A stretch of DNA of 46,816 nt from JBJHBP01 sp050485645 (GCA_050485645.1 JBJHBT010000031.1:1-46816), one strand, 5' to 3'. Shown: positions 17,482 to 27,874, counted from the stretch's first letter. Notes: generated by a model not told the origin, from the sequence alone. Program-made: numbers and translations.

Positions 17482-18276
17482 ATGGGATTTCTGAACGGCA
17501 AGCGCGCCGTCATTGTCGGGCTTGCGAGCAACCGCTCGATCGCCTGGGGTATCGCGCAGGCCATGCGGCGCGAAGGTGCCGAACTCGCCCTGAGCTATCA
17601 GAACGACAAGCTGCGTGAACGCGTGGAGAAGATGGCCGGCGAATTCGGCAGCACGATCACGCTGCCGCTGGACGTATCGTCAGACGAACAGATCGACACG
17701 TTTTTCGAAGACCTCGCGGGTCACTGGGACGGCTTCGACATCCTTGTGCACTCGGTGGCGTTCGCACCGATGGAACAGCTGGAAGGCCGTTATCTGGACG
17801 CCGTGAGCCGCGAGGGCTTTCGCATTGCGCACGACGTTTCCAGCTACAGCCTGGCGGCGCTGGCCAAACGCGCTGAACCGATGATGGCGGAACGCGCCGG
17901 ATCACTGCTGACGCTGAGCTATCTTGGCGCGGTGCGTGCCATCCCGAGTTACAACGTGATGGGTCTGGCCAAGGCCAGCCTCGAGGCGAACGTGCGCTTT
18001 CTGGCGCAGGATCTTGGCCCCCGCAACATTCGCGTGAACGCGATCTCAGCGGGCCCGATACGCACGCTGGCGGCATCGGGCGTGAAAGGCCTGAAGAAGA
18101 TGATTCAGCGTGTTGGTGAAGCCGCGCCGCTGCGGCGCAACGTCACGACAGAGGATGTGGGCAATGCCGCCGCGTTCCTGTGCTCGGACCTGGCGGCCGG
18201 CATCACCGGCGAGATTCTGTATGTGGATGCCGGTTACAACATCGTCGGCATGCACTTCGACGACGACAGCGGCTGA
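17482..18276 (+). CDS. fabI: Enoyl-[acyl-carrier-protein] reductase (NADH), FabI
   Basis: This 264-residue enzyme reduces the trans-2-enoyl-ACP double bond in the last step of each fatty-acid elongation cycle. The N-terminus (GLASNRSIAWGIAQAM) is the FabI form of the dinucleotide-binding loop. The catalytic Tyr147, Tyr157 and Lys164 lie in LSYLGAVRAIPSYNVMGLAK, with the FabI spacing. The ATG is preceded by GGGAG at a good distance. It converges with ppiD across a gap of 68 nt. Length and motifs are typical. Confidence 0.97.
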   Translation: MGFLNGKRAVIVGLASNRSIAWGIAQAMRREGAELALSYQNDKLRERVEKMAGEFGSTITLPLDVSSDEQIDTFFEDLAGHWDGFDILVHSVAFAPMEQLEGRYLDAVSREGFRIAHDVSSYSLAALAKRAEPMMAERAGSLLTLSYLGAVRAIPSYNVMGLAKASLEANVRFLAQDLGPRNIRVNAISAGPIRTLAASGVKGLKKMIQRVGEAAPLRRNVTTEDVGNAAAFLCSDLAAGITGEILYVDAGYNIVGMHFDDDSG

Positions 18277-18344
18277 TCCGTCGGACCGATGATCGGCCGG
18301 TCACGCTGCTGTCGCGGTGACCTGGCTGTCGATCAGCGGGCTGA

Positions 18345-20453
18345 TCAGTCGATCACGTACTCCGGCTCATCCAGCACACCGGATGGGATCCGCACCCGCG
18401 CCTGCTGACGCAGCTCGGCCGCATACGCAAGCAGCTCCATCATCGCCGACTGGTCGGCAAGTTCGCGCTGCAGAAAATCGCGCTCCCCCTGGGGAATCGT
18501 GTTCGGCTGACCGGGTCGGTATCCGGACACGAACAGCACCGCCTGGTCACCGGTCGCGGTGGACACCATCTCGCGACGCGGCGCATCGCCTTCACGCAGG
18601 CGCGGCAGCGAGAACGCCGTCGTCATGATCTGACTGGGGATGGCGCTGTCCGACTGCTGCACCCAGCGCGGTGCATGCCAGCGTCCGCCGAGCTGCTCGG
18701 CCAGCGCTGAGCGCGGATCGGCGTCAGCGTCGGCGTCGGCGTCGCCGTCCGTGCCAGCGTCCGCATCGGCATCCGCGTCGGCATCGGCCACATCGGAAGC
18801 ATCGGCCAACCCGGCCTCGGACACTGCGTCCCCAGCCTCGACCCCGGTCTCGGTCTCGGTCTCGGTCTGTGCGGCGACCGAACCGGCCGCAGCGAGCGTG
18901 GCAACCATGTTGGCCGACTGTGCGTGGAATGCGTCCGCCGCCTGGCGCGCCAGTTCCTCCGCGCGCTGTCGCGTCAGCTCGGCAACGATATCGTCGTAGA
19001 CATCCTCCAGCGGCTGATCGGCAGGTGGAAAGTGCTCGCGCACGCGCACCACCGCGACATGATCATCGCTGAGCTCGAGCAGTCGGCTGTTGAGCCTGCG
19101 CTCCAGGGACTCCGAACTGAACGCCGCCTGGATCACCGGCGCGCTGTTGCTGAAACGGTCGTCCGCTCCGGAGCGTGTGAAGCGTTCAATGGTACGCAGT
19201 GGCAAATCTGTCTGCGCCGCAACGGAGCCCAGTTCGTCGTAGGCGTCGAAAGCACGGTCCGCCAGTTCGTTGGCCAGATCGAAGTAGCGATCTTCCGCGG
19301 CCGTGCGGCTGTATTCCTCGTACAGCTCGTCACGCAGCGATTCGAACGACACCGTATCGCCGGCACGAATGCCGTCGAGTCGAATAACGTGATAGCCGAA
19401 GCTCGTGCGCACCGGCTCGCTGACCTCGCCCTGATCCAGCTGGAACAGCGCCTCATCGAATTCGTCGCCGAGCATGCCGAGTGTCATCCAGCCCAGATCG
19501 CCGCCGGAGGCGCGCGTGCCGACGTCGTCGGACACTTCGGTGGCCACCGCCGCGAACTCCTCGCCGTCGAGCACGCGCTGCCGTGCGCTGGTGGCGCGCT
19601 CGAGGGCGGCCGCATCGTCACCGCCGGCCACCTCGAACAGCATGTGCCTGGCGCGCCGCTCTTCGACGGTCTCGAAGCGGTCCCGCTCGCGTTCGTAGAA
19701 GGCACGCAAGGCCTCGTCGCTGACATCGATTTCCGCGGCGATGTCCGACAGGCGTACTTCCAGGTACTCCAGCTCCACCGCCTCCGGTGTGCGATAGCGC
19801 GACCGGTTGGCATTGAAGTGCGCCGCGACCGACTCCTCGTCCACTGCGACGTCATCGATGTAGGCGTCAACAGGAAACAGCGCGTAGCCGATCTCGCGCT
19901 GCTGATAGTACAGCTCGATGTAGCGACGGAATTCGTTGGGCGGCAGGAACGTGGAATCGAACAGCCCGTTGCGCATCTCCATGATTTCCAGCTGCTGACG
20001 CTGCAGCTGCTCGAAGCCGGCCGGTGTCAGGCCCTGAAAACGCAGCTGGGCACGGTACACGTCCGGGGAGAAACGGCCATCGATCTGGAACGTCGGTATC
20101 GAGGCGATGCTTTCGACGACACGTTCATCGGAGATGTAGTAGCCGGCTTCGCGGACACGCTGCCGCATCGCACTGAGCTCGATCAGACGTTCGAGCACAT
20201 TGCGGCGCAGTTCACGACGCAACGCTTCATCGAGGTCCGTCTGGTAGTACTCCTGATACTCGTACAGTTCGTTCTGATATTCGCGATCGAACTCGCGCAG
20301 ACTGATTTCTTCGCCGTTGACACGGGCTGCGTACGTGGCGCCGCCGAGATTGAAATCAACGCCCCAGAAAATGAAGGTGATTGCGATCAGGCCGATGATG
20401 CCGCCGGCCACCCAGATATTGACGATTCGATCGCGAAATCTCTGCAGCATCAT
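18345..20453 (-). CDS. ppiD: Periplasmic folding chaperone PpiD (SurA N-domain plus parvulin)
   Basis: This 702-residue protein is anchored in the inner membrane by one N-terminal helix (residues 12-34). The N-terminal chaperone domain is typical (YAARVNGEEISLREFDREYQ). One parvulin domain lies at about 260-360 (RHMLFEV, GGDLGWMTLGMLGDEFDEAL, FGYHVIRLD). E. coli PpiD has about 620 residues; the extra length is partly an acidic Asp-Ala-rich stretch at 554-580. Two adjacent ATGs open the gene, and the second has the better spacing to AGGG. It follows hupB and the tRNA pair, the common gammaproteobacterial order. Confidence 0.93.
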   Translation of the reverse strand: MMLQRFRDRIVNIWVAGGIIGLIAITFIFWGVDFNLGGATYAARVNGEEISLREFDREYQNELYEYQEYYQTDLDEALRRELRRNVLERLIELSAMRQRVREAGYYISDERVVESIASIPTFQIDGRFSPDVYRAQLRFQGLTPAGFEQLQRQQLEIMEMRNGLFDSTFLPPNEFRRYIELYYQQREIGYALFPVDAYIDDVAVDEESVAAHFNANRSRYRTPEAVELEYLEVRLSDIAAEIDVSDEALRAFYERERDRFETVEERRARHMLFEVAGGDDAAALERATSARQRVLDGEEFAAVATEVSDDVGTRASGGDLGWMTLGMLGDEFDEALFQLDQGEVSEPVRTSFGYHVIRLDGIRAGDTVSFESLRDELYEEYSRTAAEDRYFDLANELADRAFDAYDELGSVAAQTDLPLRTIERFTRSGADDRFSNSAPVIQAAFSSESLERRLNSRLLELSDDHVAVVRVREHFPPADQPLEDVYDDIVAELTRQRAEELARQAADAFHAQSANMVATLAAAGSVAAQTETETETGVEAGDAVSEAGLADASDVADADADADADAGTDGDADADADADPRSALAEQLGGRWHAPRWVQQSDSAIPSQIMTTAFSLPRLREGDAPRREMVSTATGDQAVLFVSGYRPGQPNTIPQGERDFLQRELADQSAMMELLAYAAELRQQARVRIPSGVLDEPEYVID
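18714..18794. repeat. Asp-Ala-coding hexanucleotide-like repeat in ppiD
   Basis: GCGTCG/GCATCG hexamers on the plus strand encode a run of alternating Asp and Ala, with a few Gly and Thr, on the minus strand (residues about 554-580 of PpiD). The run lies between the parvulin domain and the C-terminal region. It is absent from the E. coli protein as I know it. Confidence 0.75.
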
Positions 20454-20583
20454 TCACCCTGTTCGTTCGCCCTGTTGGCGGCCCGCGCCATCTTCCTGAC
20501 ACGCTCCCTGGTGGATACCGACTCTCAGGAGGTACCCATCGCCAGGACGACGCGCAGCGTACGGCTTCCGTTGAAGGTTCCGT

Positions 20584-20634
20584 AAAAACTCAAAGGACAG
20601 GCCCACCTTCCTGCGTGGAAGACGGGCCTGCCCT
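20584..20634 (-). terminator. Rho-independent terminator downstream of the tRNA-Asp gene
   Basis: On the minus strand, just after tRNA-Asp, a strong GC-rich hairpin forms between GGGCAGGCCCGTCTTCC and GGAAGGTGGGCCTGTCC with a short loop. It is followed by TTTGAGTTTTT. It should end the tRNA-Val/tRNA-Asp transcript before ppiD. The plus strand also has a run of six T after the stem (20639-20644), so the element may work in both directions. Confidence 0.8.
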
Positions 20635-20645
20635 TCGGTTTTTTC

Positions 20646-20722
20646 TGGCGGAGTGGACGGGACTCGAACCCGCGACCCCCGGCGTGACAGGCCGGTATTC
20701 TAACCAGCTGAACTACCACTCC
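20646..20722 (-). tRNA. tRNA-Asp (anticodon GTC)
   Basis: This 77-nt tRNA includes an encoded CCA. The acceptor GGAGTGG pairs with CCACTCC. The D arm contains TTCAGCTGGTTAGAA. The anticodon stem CCGGC flanks a loop with GTC, and the T arm GCGGGTTCGAGTCCCGT is canonical. It is the second tRNA after hupB. Confidence 0.97.
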
Positions 20723-20733
20723 CGCACAAACTC

Positions 20734-20809
20734 TGGTGGGTGCTGAGGGGATCGAACCCCCGACCTTCGCCTTGTAAGGGCGACGCTCTTCCAGCTGAGC
20801 TAAGCACCC
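20734..20809 (-). tRNA. tRNA-Val (anticodon TAC)
   Basis: This 76-nt tRNA includes an encoded CCA. The acceptor GGGTGCT pairs with AGCACCC. The anticodon loop CTTACAA gives TAC, and the T arm is GGGGGTTCGATCCCC. It lies 11 nt upstream of tRNA-Asp, and the two are probably co-transcribed, either with hupB or from their own promoter. Confidence 0.97.
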
Positions 20810-20852
20810 GCCCCTCGCCCCCCGCAAGCAGCACCCTGGGGGACAGAACGGC

Positions 20853-21125
20853 TCAGTTTACGGCATCCTTCAGCGCCTTGCCAGCCTTGAACCCAGGCAC
20901 ATTGCTGGCGGCAATCTTGATGGTTTCACCGGTCTGGGGGTTACGGCCACTACGTGCGGCGCGATGCTTCACGCTGAACGTTCCGAATCCAACCACAGAC
21001 ACCTGCTGACCCTTCTTCAGCGCCTTGGTGATGCTTTCCACCACTGCATCAACCGCACGCGCCGCATCAGCTTTTGACAGGTCGGCGGCGTTTGCAACCG
21101 ACTCTACGAGTTCCGCTTTGTTCAT
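20853..21125 (-). CDS. hupB: HU-family DNA-binding protein (HU-beta)
   Basis: This 90-residue nucleoid protein is complete. Residues 1-45 form the helical dimerisation part (MNKAELVESVANAADLSKAD). VGFGTFSVKHRAARSGRNPQ leads into the beta-arm with its RNPQTGE tip motif, and FKAGKALKDAVN closes the fold. It follows lon, as in E. coli and Pseudomonas. The start ATG is preceded by AGGGATAGGA. Transcription probably comes from a sigma-70-like promoter far upstream (21359-21388), leaving a 5' leader of about 225 nt. Confidence 0.98.
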   Translation of the reverse strand: MNKAELVESVANAADLSKADAARAVDAVVESITKALKKGQQVSVVGFGTFSVKHRAARSGRNPQTGETIKIAASNVPGFKAGKALKDAVN

Positions 21126-21358
21126 TCCTATCCCTTACGCAATGTTTGCCAAAAAAGTTGATCCCAAGACGCTCACCACCGATTCACCATCCCCGCAACC
21201 CGACGTGGCAGAAACACACGCTCACTCTGCGTTGCCTGGTGGACGTCTCCCCAATACCTGAATCAAGAATAGCTGAATCAAGACCGCTGTGAGGGGGGCA
21301 AGTATATGGCAACAGGCTCGAGATGCCACATACCTGACGAGAATTCACGACTGCGGAC

Positions 21359-21388
21359 CTTATACCAAGGCGTATTTTCACATGTCAA
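21359..21388 (-). promoter_or_regulatory. Sigma-70-type promoter for hupB
   Basis: On the minus strand a perfect -35 box TTGACA (21388-21383) is followed after 18 nt by TATAAG (21364-21359), one base from the consensus -10. It lies between lon and hupB and points at hupB. Transcription would begin near 21352. This is inferred from sequence alone. Confidence 0.65.
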
Positions 21389-21425
21389 CCGACGGAGAAA
21401 AGCGACATCCGGACCGGGCGCCGGA

Positions 21426-23888
21426 CTAATGCGGCAGCACCGCCTCGCCGGCATCCTTGTCGTCGGGCTTGCCCTCACGTTCCACCGTCGGCGGTTCGTC
21501 GGCCCGCTTCGGTCGCGGCATGTGTTGCAGCGCGTACTCAAAGACCTCGTCTATCCACTTCACCGAAACAATCTTCAACTTGTCCTTGATGTTCTTCGGA
21601 ATTTCAACGAGATCCTTCTCGTTGTCGGCCGGGATAAGCACCGTCTCGATGCCGCCTCTGTGTGCCGCCAGCAACTTCTCTTTCAGTCCGCCGATCGGCA
21701 GGACTTCGCCGCGCAGCGTGATCTCACCGGTCATCGCCACATCCGATCGCGCCGGAATTTTCGTCAGCGCCGACACCAGCGCCGCGCACATTCCGATGCC
21801 GGCGGACGGCCCGTCCTTCGGTGTTGCGCCCTCCGGCACGTGAATATGGACGTCGGATTTCTGCTGGAAATCCTCCGTGATTCCGAGTACGGCCGCCCGA
21901 CTGCGCACGACGGTCATCGCCGCCTGGATGGATTCGCGCATCACGTCACCGAGCTGGCCGGTGTGAATCAGCTTGCCCTTGCCAGGCACGATGGCCGCCT
22001 CAATCGTCAGCAGCTCACCTCCGACCTCGGTCCATGCCAGACCCGTCACCTGCCCGATCTGATCGTTTTCTTCCGCGCGGCCGTAACGGTGACGCTGGAC
22101 GCCCAGATACTTGGCCAGATTGGCATGCGTGATGCGCACCGTGCTCTTGCGTGACTTGAGCAGCAGCTGCTTGACCACCTTGCGGCAGATATTGGCCAGT
22201 TCACGCTCAAGATTGCGCACACCGGCCTCGCGCGTGTAATAACGCACGGTATCGAGAATCGCCGAATCGGAGATCGTCAGTTCCTTCTCCGCCAGGCCGT
22301 TCTGCTTCATCTGCTTGGGTATCAGATAGCGTCGCGCAATATTGAGCTTCTCGTCTTCGGTGTACCCGGGGATGCGGATCACTTCCATGCGATCGAGCAG
22401 CGGCGCCGGAATATTCAGGCTGTTCGCCGTACAGACGAACATGACCTCGGAAAGGTCGAAATCCACTTCCAGATAGTGATCGCTGAACGTGCCGTTCTGT
22501 TCCGGATCGAGCACCTCGAGCAGCGCCGACGACGGATCGCCGCGGAAGTCCATCGACATCTTGTCGACTTCATCGAGCAGGAACAGCGGATTGCGAACTT
22601 TCACCTTGCCGAGGTTCTGGATGATCTTGCCCGGCATCGAGCCGATATAGGTGCGGCGGTGACCGCGGATCTCGGCCTCATCGCGCACGCCGCCCAGCGA
22701 CATGCGCACGAACTTGCGATTCGTGGCACGGGCGATGCTCTGCCCCAGCGAGGTCTTGCCGACGCCCGGCGGACCAACGAGACACAGGATCGGGCCCTTG
22801 AGTTCCTTCACACGCTGCAGGACGGCCAGGTACTCGAGAATGCGTTCCTTCACCTTCTCCAGCCCGTAGTGATCCTCTTCCAGCACCTGTTCGGCGGCGG
22901 CCAGGTCCTGATGCACCTTGGTGCGTTTCTTCCACGGCGCTTTCAGCAGCCAGTCGATGTAGTTGCGCACGACAGTGGCTTCGGCCGACATCGGCGACAT
23001 CAGCTTCAGCTTGTTCAGCTCGGAAGTGGCCTTTTCCTTCGCCTCTTTCGGCATGCCGGCAGCGCCGATTTTCGACTCCAGCTCGGCCAGCTCGTTCGGC
23101 GCGTCTTCCATTTCACCGAGCTCGCGCTGTATCGCCTTCATCTGCTCGTTCAGGTAATACTCGCGCTGGCTTTTCTCCATCTGCTGCTTCACGCGTCCGC
23201 GAATGCGCTTCTCGATGCGCAGCATGTCGATCTCGCCGTCGATCAGGCCCAGCACCTGCTCCAGGCGCTCGCGCACGGAACGTATCTCCAGCACTTTCTG
23301 GCGATCGGTGAGTTTCAGCGCCATATGGGCGGCCACCGTATCGGCCAGCCGACCCGGCGCATCGATACCGGCCAGCGAGGTGAGGATCTCCGGCGGAATC
23401 TTCTTGTTCAGCTTCACGTACTGCTCGAAGTGCGACACCAGCGAACGGGTCAGCACGTCCATCTCGCGTTCGTCGAAGCTGGCGTCATCGTCGAGTTCCT
23501 CCGCGCGGGCCGAGAAACAGTCATCTATCGAGACGTCGCTGACGCGCGCGCGCTTCGTGCCCTCCACGAGCACTTTCACCGTGCCGTCCGGGAGTTTGAG
23601 CAGCTGAAGAATATTGGCCAGCGTGCCGATCTCGTACAGATCCTTGAGATCGGGTTCATCGACATCGGCACGGGTCTGCGCCACCAGCAGGATTTCCTTG
23701 CCGGCGGCCATGGCCCTGTCGAGCGCGACCACGGATTTCTCCCGGCCCACGAACAGCGGAATCACCATATACGGATACACGACCACGTCGCGCAGCGGCA
23801 GGATTGGAAAGCGGCGCGGCTCTGCGCCATCGGGTACCTGAGGGCTCTGACCCTCGGTGTCACCGTTCCGGGCGGTATCGTCTTCCAT
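21426..23888 (-). CDS. lon: ATP-dependent protease Lon
   Basis: This cytoplasmic AAA+ serine protease has about 820 residues. The N-terminal substrate domain begins FPILPLRDVVVYPYMVIPLF. A long coiled-coil region follows (about 190-300). The AAA module has Walker A GPPGVGKTSLG and Walker B FLLDEVDKM. The protease domain has the catalytic serine in PKDGPSAGIGM and a downstream lysine. I place the start at ATG 23888, with GGGA seven nt upstream; a TTG two codons earlier is the alternative. It lies 36 nt after clpX and is probably co-transcribed. Heat-shock control is expected, but I see no clear sigma-32 site. Confidence 0.97.
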   Translation of the reverse strand: MEDDTARNGDTEGQSPQVPDGAEPRRFPILPLRDVVVYPYMVIPLFVGREKSVVALDRAMAAGKEILLVAQTRADVDEPDLKDLYEIGTLANILQLLKLPDGTVKVLVEGTKRARVSDVSIDDCFSARAEELDDDASFDEREMDVLTRSLVSHFEQYVKLNKKIPPEILTSLAGIDAPGRLADTVAAHMALKLTDRQKVLEIRSVRERLEQVLGLIDGEIDMLRIEKRIRGRVKQQMEKSQREYYLNEQMKAIQRELGEMEDAPNELAELESKIGAAGMPKEAKEKATSELNKLKLMSPMSAEATVVRNYIDWLLKAPWKKRTKVHQDLAAAEQVLEEDHYGLEKVKERILEYLAVLQRVKELKGPILCLVGPPGVGKTSLGQSIARATNRKFVRMSLGGVRDEAEIRGHRRTYIGSMPGKIIQNLGKVKVRNPLFLLDEVDKMSMDFRGDPSSALLEVLDPEQNGTFSDHYLEVDFDLSEVMFVCTANSLNIPAPLLDRMEVIRIPGYTEDEKLNIARRYLIPKQMKQNGLAEKELTISDSAILDTVRYYTREAGVRNLERELANICRKVVKQLLLKSRKSTVRITHANLAKYLGVQRHRYGRAEENDQIGQVTGLAWTEVGGELLTIEAAIVPGKGKLIHTGQLGDVMRESIQAAMTVVRSRAAVLGITEDFQQKSDVHIHVPEGATPKDGPSAGIGMCAALVSALTKIPARSDVAMTGEITLRGEVLPIGGLKEKLLAAHRGGIETVLIPADNEKDLVEIPKNIKDKLKIVSVKWIDEVFEYALQHMPRPKRADEPPTVEREGKPDDKDAGEAVLPH

Positions 23889-23924
23889 AATCAAGTCCCG
23901 TTTGGGCGGGCCGGCGGGGAGACT

Positions 23925-25217
<1,293 letters not shown>

Positions 25218-25362
25218 CGTGTATTACCTGTTGCCGGCGAAAACACATTGCCGAGACTTATAGCATTACTGCGAAGCGCGTGCCAAGCACGGCTTCGCAC
25301 TTGGAAGCACCCGAAACACGAGTGCAACCGATTGATTTTGCTGACAAAAATACGGGCTCTTG

Positions 25363-25977
25363 TCAAGGCTTCGGCGATTCCAGACGTTTTGCCAGCACTG
25401 TATCGATAAGACCATACTCAACCGCGGTTTCTCCGTCCATGAAGTTGTCGCGATCGCTGTCACGCTCGATGGCATCGATCGTCCGCCCGGTGTGCCGCGC
25501 CATGATCTCGTTCAGGCGCGAACGCAGTTTCAGCACTTCGCGGGCATGAATGTCGATGTCGGAGGCCTGGCCGTGGAAACCGCCGCTGGGCTGGTGGATC
25601 ATGATGCGCGAATGCGGCAGGCAATAACGTTTGCCCTTCGCACCCCCGGCCAGCAGCAGCGAACCCATGCTGGCAGCCTGTCCCAGACAGATCGTGCTCA
25701 CATCCGGCTTGATGAACTGCATCGTGTCGTAGATCGCCAGCCCCGCCGTGACGACACCGCCGGGTGAGTTGATGTACAGGTGGATGTCCTTCTCCGGATT
25801 CTCCGATTCCAGGAACAGCAGCTGCGCAACGACCAGGTTCGCGATCTGGTCCTCGATCGGACCAACCACAAAGACCACGCGGTCTTTCAGAAGCCTGGAG
25901 TAGATGTCATATGCGCGCTCGCCCCGGGCCGTCTGTTCGACCACCATGGGCACCAGATTCATACTCGTTTCGATCAC
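25363..25977 (-). CDS. clpP: ATP-dependent Clp protease proteolytic subunit ClpP
   Basis: This is the serine peptidase of the ClpXP machine. The catalytic serine lies in GQAASMGSLLLAGG, the histidine in LPHSRIMIHQPSGG, and the aspartate in the helix after HTGRTIDAIERDSDRDNFM. I choose the GTG at 25977-25975 as the start (204 residues) because GGGAG stands exactly 6 nt before it. The ATG at 25962 has no such site. The mature protein should begin near LVPMVVEQ after propeptide removal, as in relatives. It lies 55 nt after tig and 145 nt before clpX. Confidence 0.96.
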   Translation of the reverse strand: MIETSMNLVPMVVEQTARGERAYDIYSRLLKDRVVFVVGPIEDQIANLVVAQLLFLESENPEKDIHLYINSPGGVVTAGLAIYDTMQFIKPDVSTICLGQAASMGSLLLAGGAKGKRYCLPHSRIMIHQPSGGFHGQASDIDIHAREVLKLRSRLNEIMARHTGRTIDAIERDSDRDNFMDGETAVEYGLIDTVLAKRLESPKP

Positions 25978-26032
25978 CGACTGCTCCCTCGAAGTTGTAC
26001 CCAGCGGCGGGGCGATGCCCCGGCGTGCGCCA

Positions 26033-27337
26033 TCAGACACCCATGAATTCCCTGAACCTGATCTGCCTGTCGCTGGTCTTTGCCTGTTCAAGCAGCATAT
26101 CGACGACCTGGTCCTCGAAAACACCGGCCTCAACCTGCGACATCAGCTCGCGACTGCCCCGGTAGATGCGCTCCACCTCGTCCGGCTGCTCAAACGGCGA
26201 CGACAGTTCCTTCAGACGCGCGTCCACGCGTTCGCGATCCAGCGTCACCGAATTGCCGCGTATCAGCTCCTGCACGAGCATGCCCAGCGCCGCGCGCCGA
26301 CGGGCGGCGGGCTCGAACTGCTCGGCCGGCGGCACTTTGGACGGATCGTCGGTGCCGGCGCGCTGCATGGCATCGGCCACCAGACGCTGCACCTCGTCGT
26401 CGACCAGCGCCCGCGGCACTTCCACCGGATTGGCCTTCAGCAGCGCGTCCAGCGCCCGGGTCTTGGTTTCCAGCCGCACGCGCTCGGACAGCTCACGCTG
26501 CATGTTGCCGCGCACGTCTTTCTTCAGCGCCTCGATGCCGCCGTCGGTGATGCCGAACGCCGCAAGGAACGCGTCGTCCAGTTCCGGCAGCTGCTGCTCC
26601 TCCACCGTGTGCACGGTGATGTCGAACTCGGCCTTCTGCCCGGCCAGGTTCTCCGCGCCGTAGTCCTTCGGGAACCAGACCTTGATGGTCGTGCTTTGGC
26701 CGGCCTTGAGCCCTTTGAGGCCCTTGTCGAAGTCCTCGATAACCTGCCCTGAGCCCACCACCACCGGCATGCCGGTGCCGGTGCCGCCCTCGAAGGGCTC
26801 GTCGCCGAGCCGCCCGGCGAAGTCGATGGTCACGCGATCACCTTCGGCTGACGCGCGATCGACCTCCTGCCATTCGGCCCGCTGCCTGCGCAGCTTGTCG
26901 ATCATGTCATCGACATCGGTATCCTCGATGTCCACCACCGGACGTTCGATCTGAAGTTTGTCGATGTCCTTGAGCTGGATCTCGGGATAGATCTCGAACG
27001 TGGCGCGATAGCTGAACTGTTCATCGCCCTGGCTGCTCAGCGGCTCGATGCGCGGACCGCCGGCGGGATTGAGCTTTTCCTGCTGCACGGCGCGGGTGAA
27101 CGATGAGCGGATCACCTCACCCAGCACTTCCTCGCGAACCTGGCCGCCATAATGCCGGCGCACCACTTTCTGCGGCACCTTGCCGGGCCTGAAGCCCTTG
27201 AGCTTCGCGGTTCTGCCGACCTTGACCAGCCGCGCGTCGACCTCGCGTTCGATATCGGCCGCCGGCACACTGACGGTGAGCCGTCGCTCCAGACCACCGG
27301 GAGCCTCTACGGACACTTGAAGATTAGACGTTGACAC
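26033..27337 (-). CDS. tig: Trigger factor (ribosome-associated chaperone and prolyl isomerase)
   Basis: This 434-residue protein is complete. The N-terminal ribosome-binding domain has the signature GFRPGKVPQKVVRRHYG at about 48-64. The FKBP-type domain is at about 150-245 (GDRVTIDFAGRLGDEPFEGG). The C-terminal helical chaperone arms end at FREFMGV. The start is GTG at 27337, with AGGGA seven nt upstream. It opens the tig-clpP-clpX-lon series and begins 82 nt downstream of tRNA-Leu. Confidence 0.97.
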   Translation of the reverse strand: MSTSNLQVSVEAPGGLERRLTVSVPAADIEREVDARLVKVGRTAKLKGFRPGKVPQKVVRRHYGGQVREEVLGEVIRSSFTRAVQQEKLNPAGGPRIEPLSSQGDEQFSYRATFEIYPEIQLKDIDKLQIERPVVDIEDTDVDDMIDKLRRQRAEWQEVDRASAEGDRVTIDFAGRLGDEPFEGGTGTGMPVVVGSGQVIEDFDKGLKGLKAGQSTTIKVWFPKDYGAENLAGQKAEFDITVHTVEEQQLPELDDAFLAAFGITDGGIEALKKDVRGNMQRELSERVRLETKTRALDALLKANPVEVPRALVDDEVQRLVADAMQRAGTDDPSKVPPAEQFEPAARRRAALGMLVQELIRGNSVTLDRERVDARLKELSSPFEQPDEVERIYRGSRELMSQVEAGVFEDQVVDMLLEQAKTSDRQIRFREFMGV

Positions 27338-27419
27338 TACTGATTCCCTGTTCTCCGGACTGTTCCCCGGTCATTCCGCGGCCCACGCGGCGGGCCGACC
27401 TCAAGATTCGTTGCGACGC

Positions 27420-27504
27420 TGGTGCGAAAGGGGAGACTCGAACTCCCACGGGTTGCCCCACTGGAACCTAAATCCAGCGCGTCTACCAGTTCCGCCACTT
27501 TCGC
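27420..27504 (-). tRNA. tRNA-Leu (anticodon TAG)
   Basis: This 85-nt class II tRNA has an encoded CCA. The acceptor GCGAAAG pairs with CTTTCGC. The anticodon loop TTTAGGT gives TAG. A long variable arm follows, and the T arm is GGGAGTTCGAGTCTCCC. It is the last of five tRNA genes on this strand before tig. Confidence 0.96.
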
Positions 27505-27570
27505 CGCCCTGCCGCGACCGGCCGGCATTATAGCGCGGCATGGTGATCAGCCGGGCGGGATCGTGAGAAA

Positions 27571-27646
27571 TGGTGGGCCGTGTAGGACTCGAACCTACAA
27601 CCAATGGATTAAGAGTCCACTGCTCTACCAATTGAGCTAACGGCCC
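27571..27646 (-). tRNA. tRNA-Lys (anticodon CTT)
   Basis: This 76-nt tRNA has an encoded CCA. The acceptor GGGCCGT pairs with ACGGCCC. The anticodon loop CTCTTAA gives CTT, a less common lysine anticodon than TTT, as expected in a high-GC genome. The T arm is GTAGGTTCGAGTCCTAC. Confidence 0.96.
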
Positions 27647-27697
27647 GCATCGGTGCGGGTTGGTGCACAGCCCGGCTGCCCGCGGGTACCGCGGAAG

Positions 27698-27774
27698 TGG
27701 GGTGGACGATGGGACTCGAACCCACGACGACCGGAATCACAATCCGGGGCTCTACCAACTGAGCTACGCCCACC
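27698..27774 (-). tRNA. tRNA-His (anticodon GTG)
   Basis: This 77-nt tRNA includes the encoded extra G(-1), which pairs with C73, and CCA. The acceptor has one G-U pair. The anticodon loop TTGTGAT gives GTG. The T arm is GTGGGTTCGAGTCCCAT. It stands between tRNA-Lys and the interrupted tRNA-Arg. Confidence 0.96.
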
Positions 27775-27874
27775 ACTGCCTGTCTGTTACCTGAACGCGG
27801 GTGATCCGAATCCGCACTGCCCGGTGCCGTTCCACCCGACACCGGCGACCCTGCCGCCGGCGTCGAACTGAAAC

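Noticed and set aside
18299..18346. Terminator between fabI and ppiD
   Set aside because: Two short stems exist (GGTCAC/GTGACC and GATCAG/CTGATC), but both are only 6 bp and no T-run follows on either strand.
18924..20585. Plus-strand open frame of 553 codons
   Set aside because: It is antisense to ppiD, whose parvulin motifs and signal anchor are clear.
25330..25362. Promoter for clpX at a perfect TTGACA overlapping the clpP stop
   Set aside because: No acceptable -10 box stands 16-18 nt downstream, so I do not call it.
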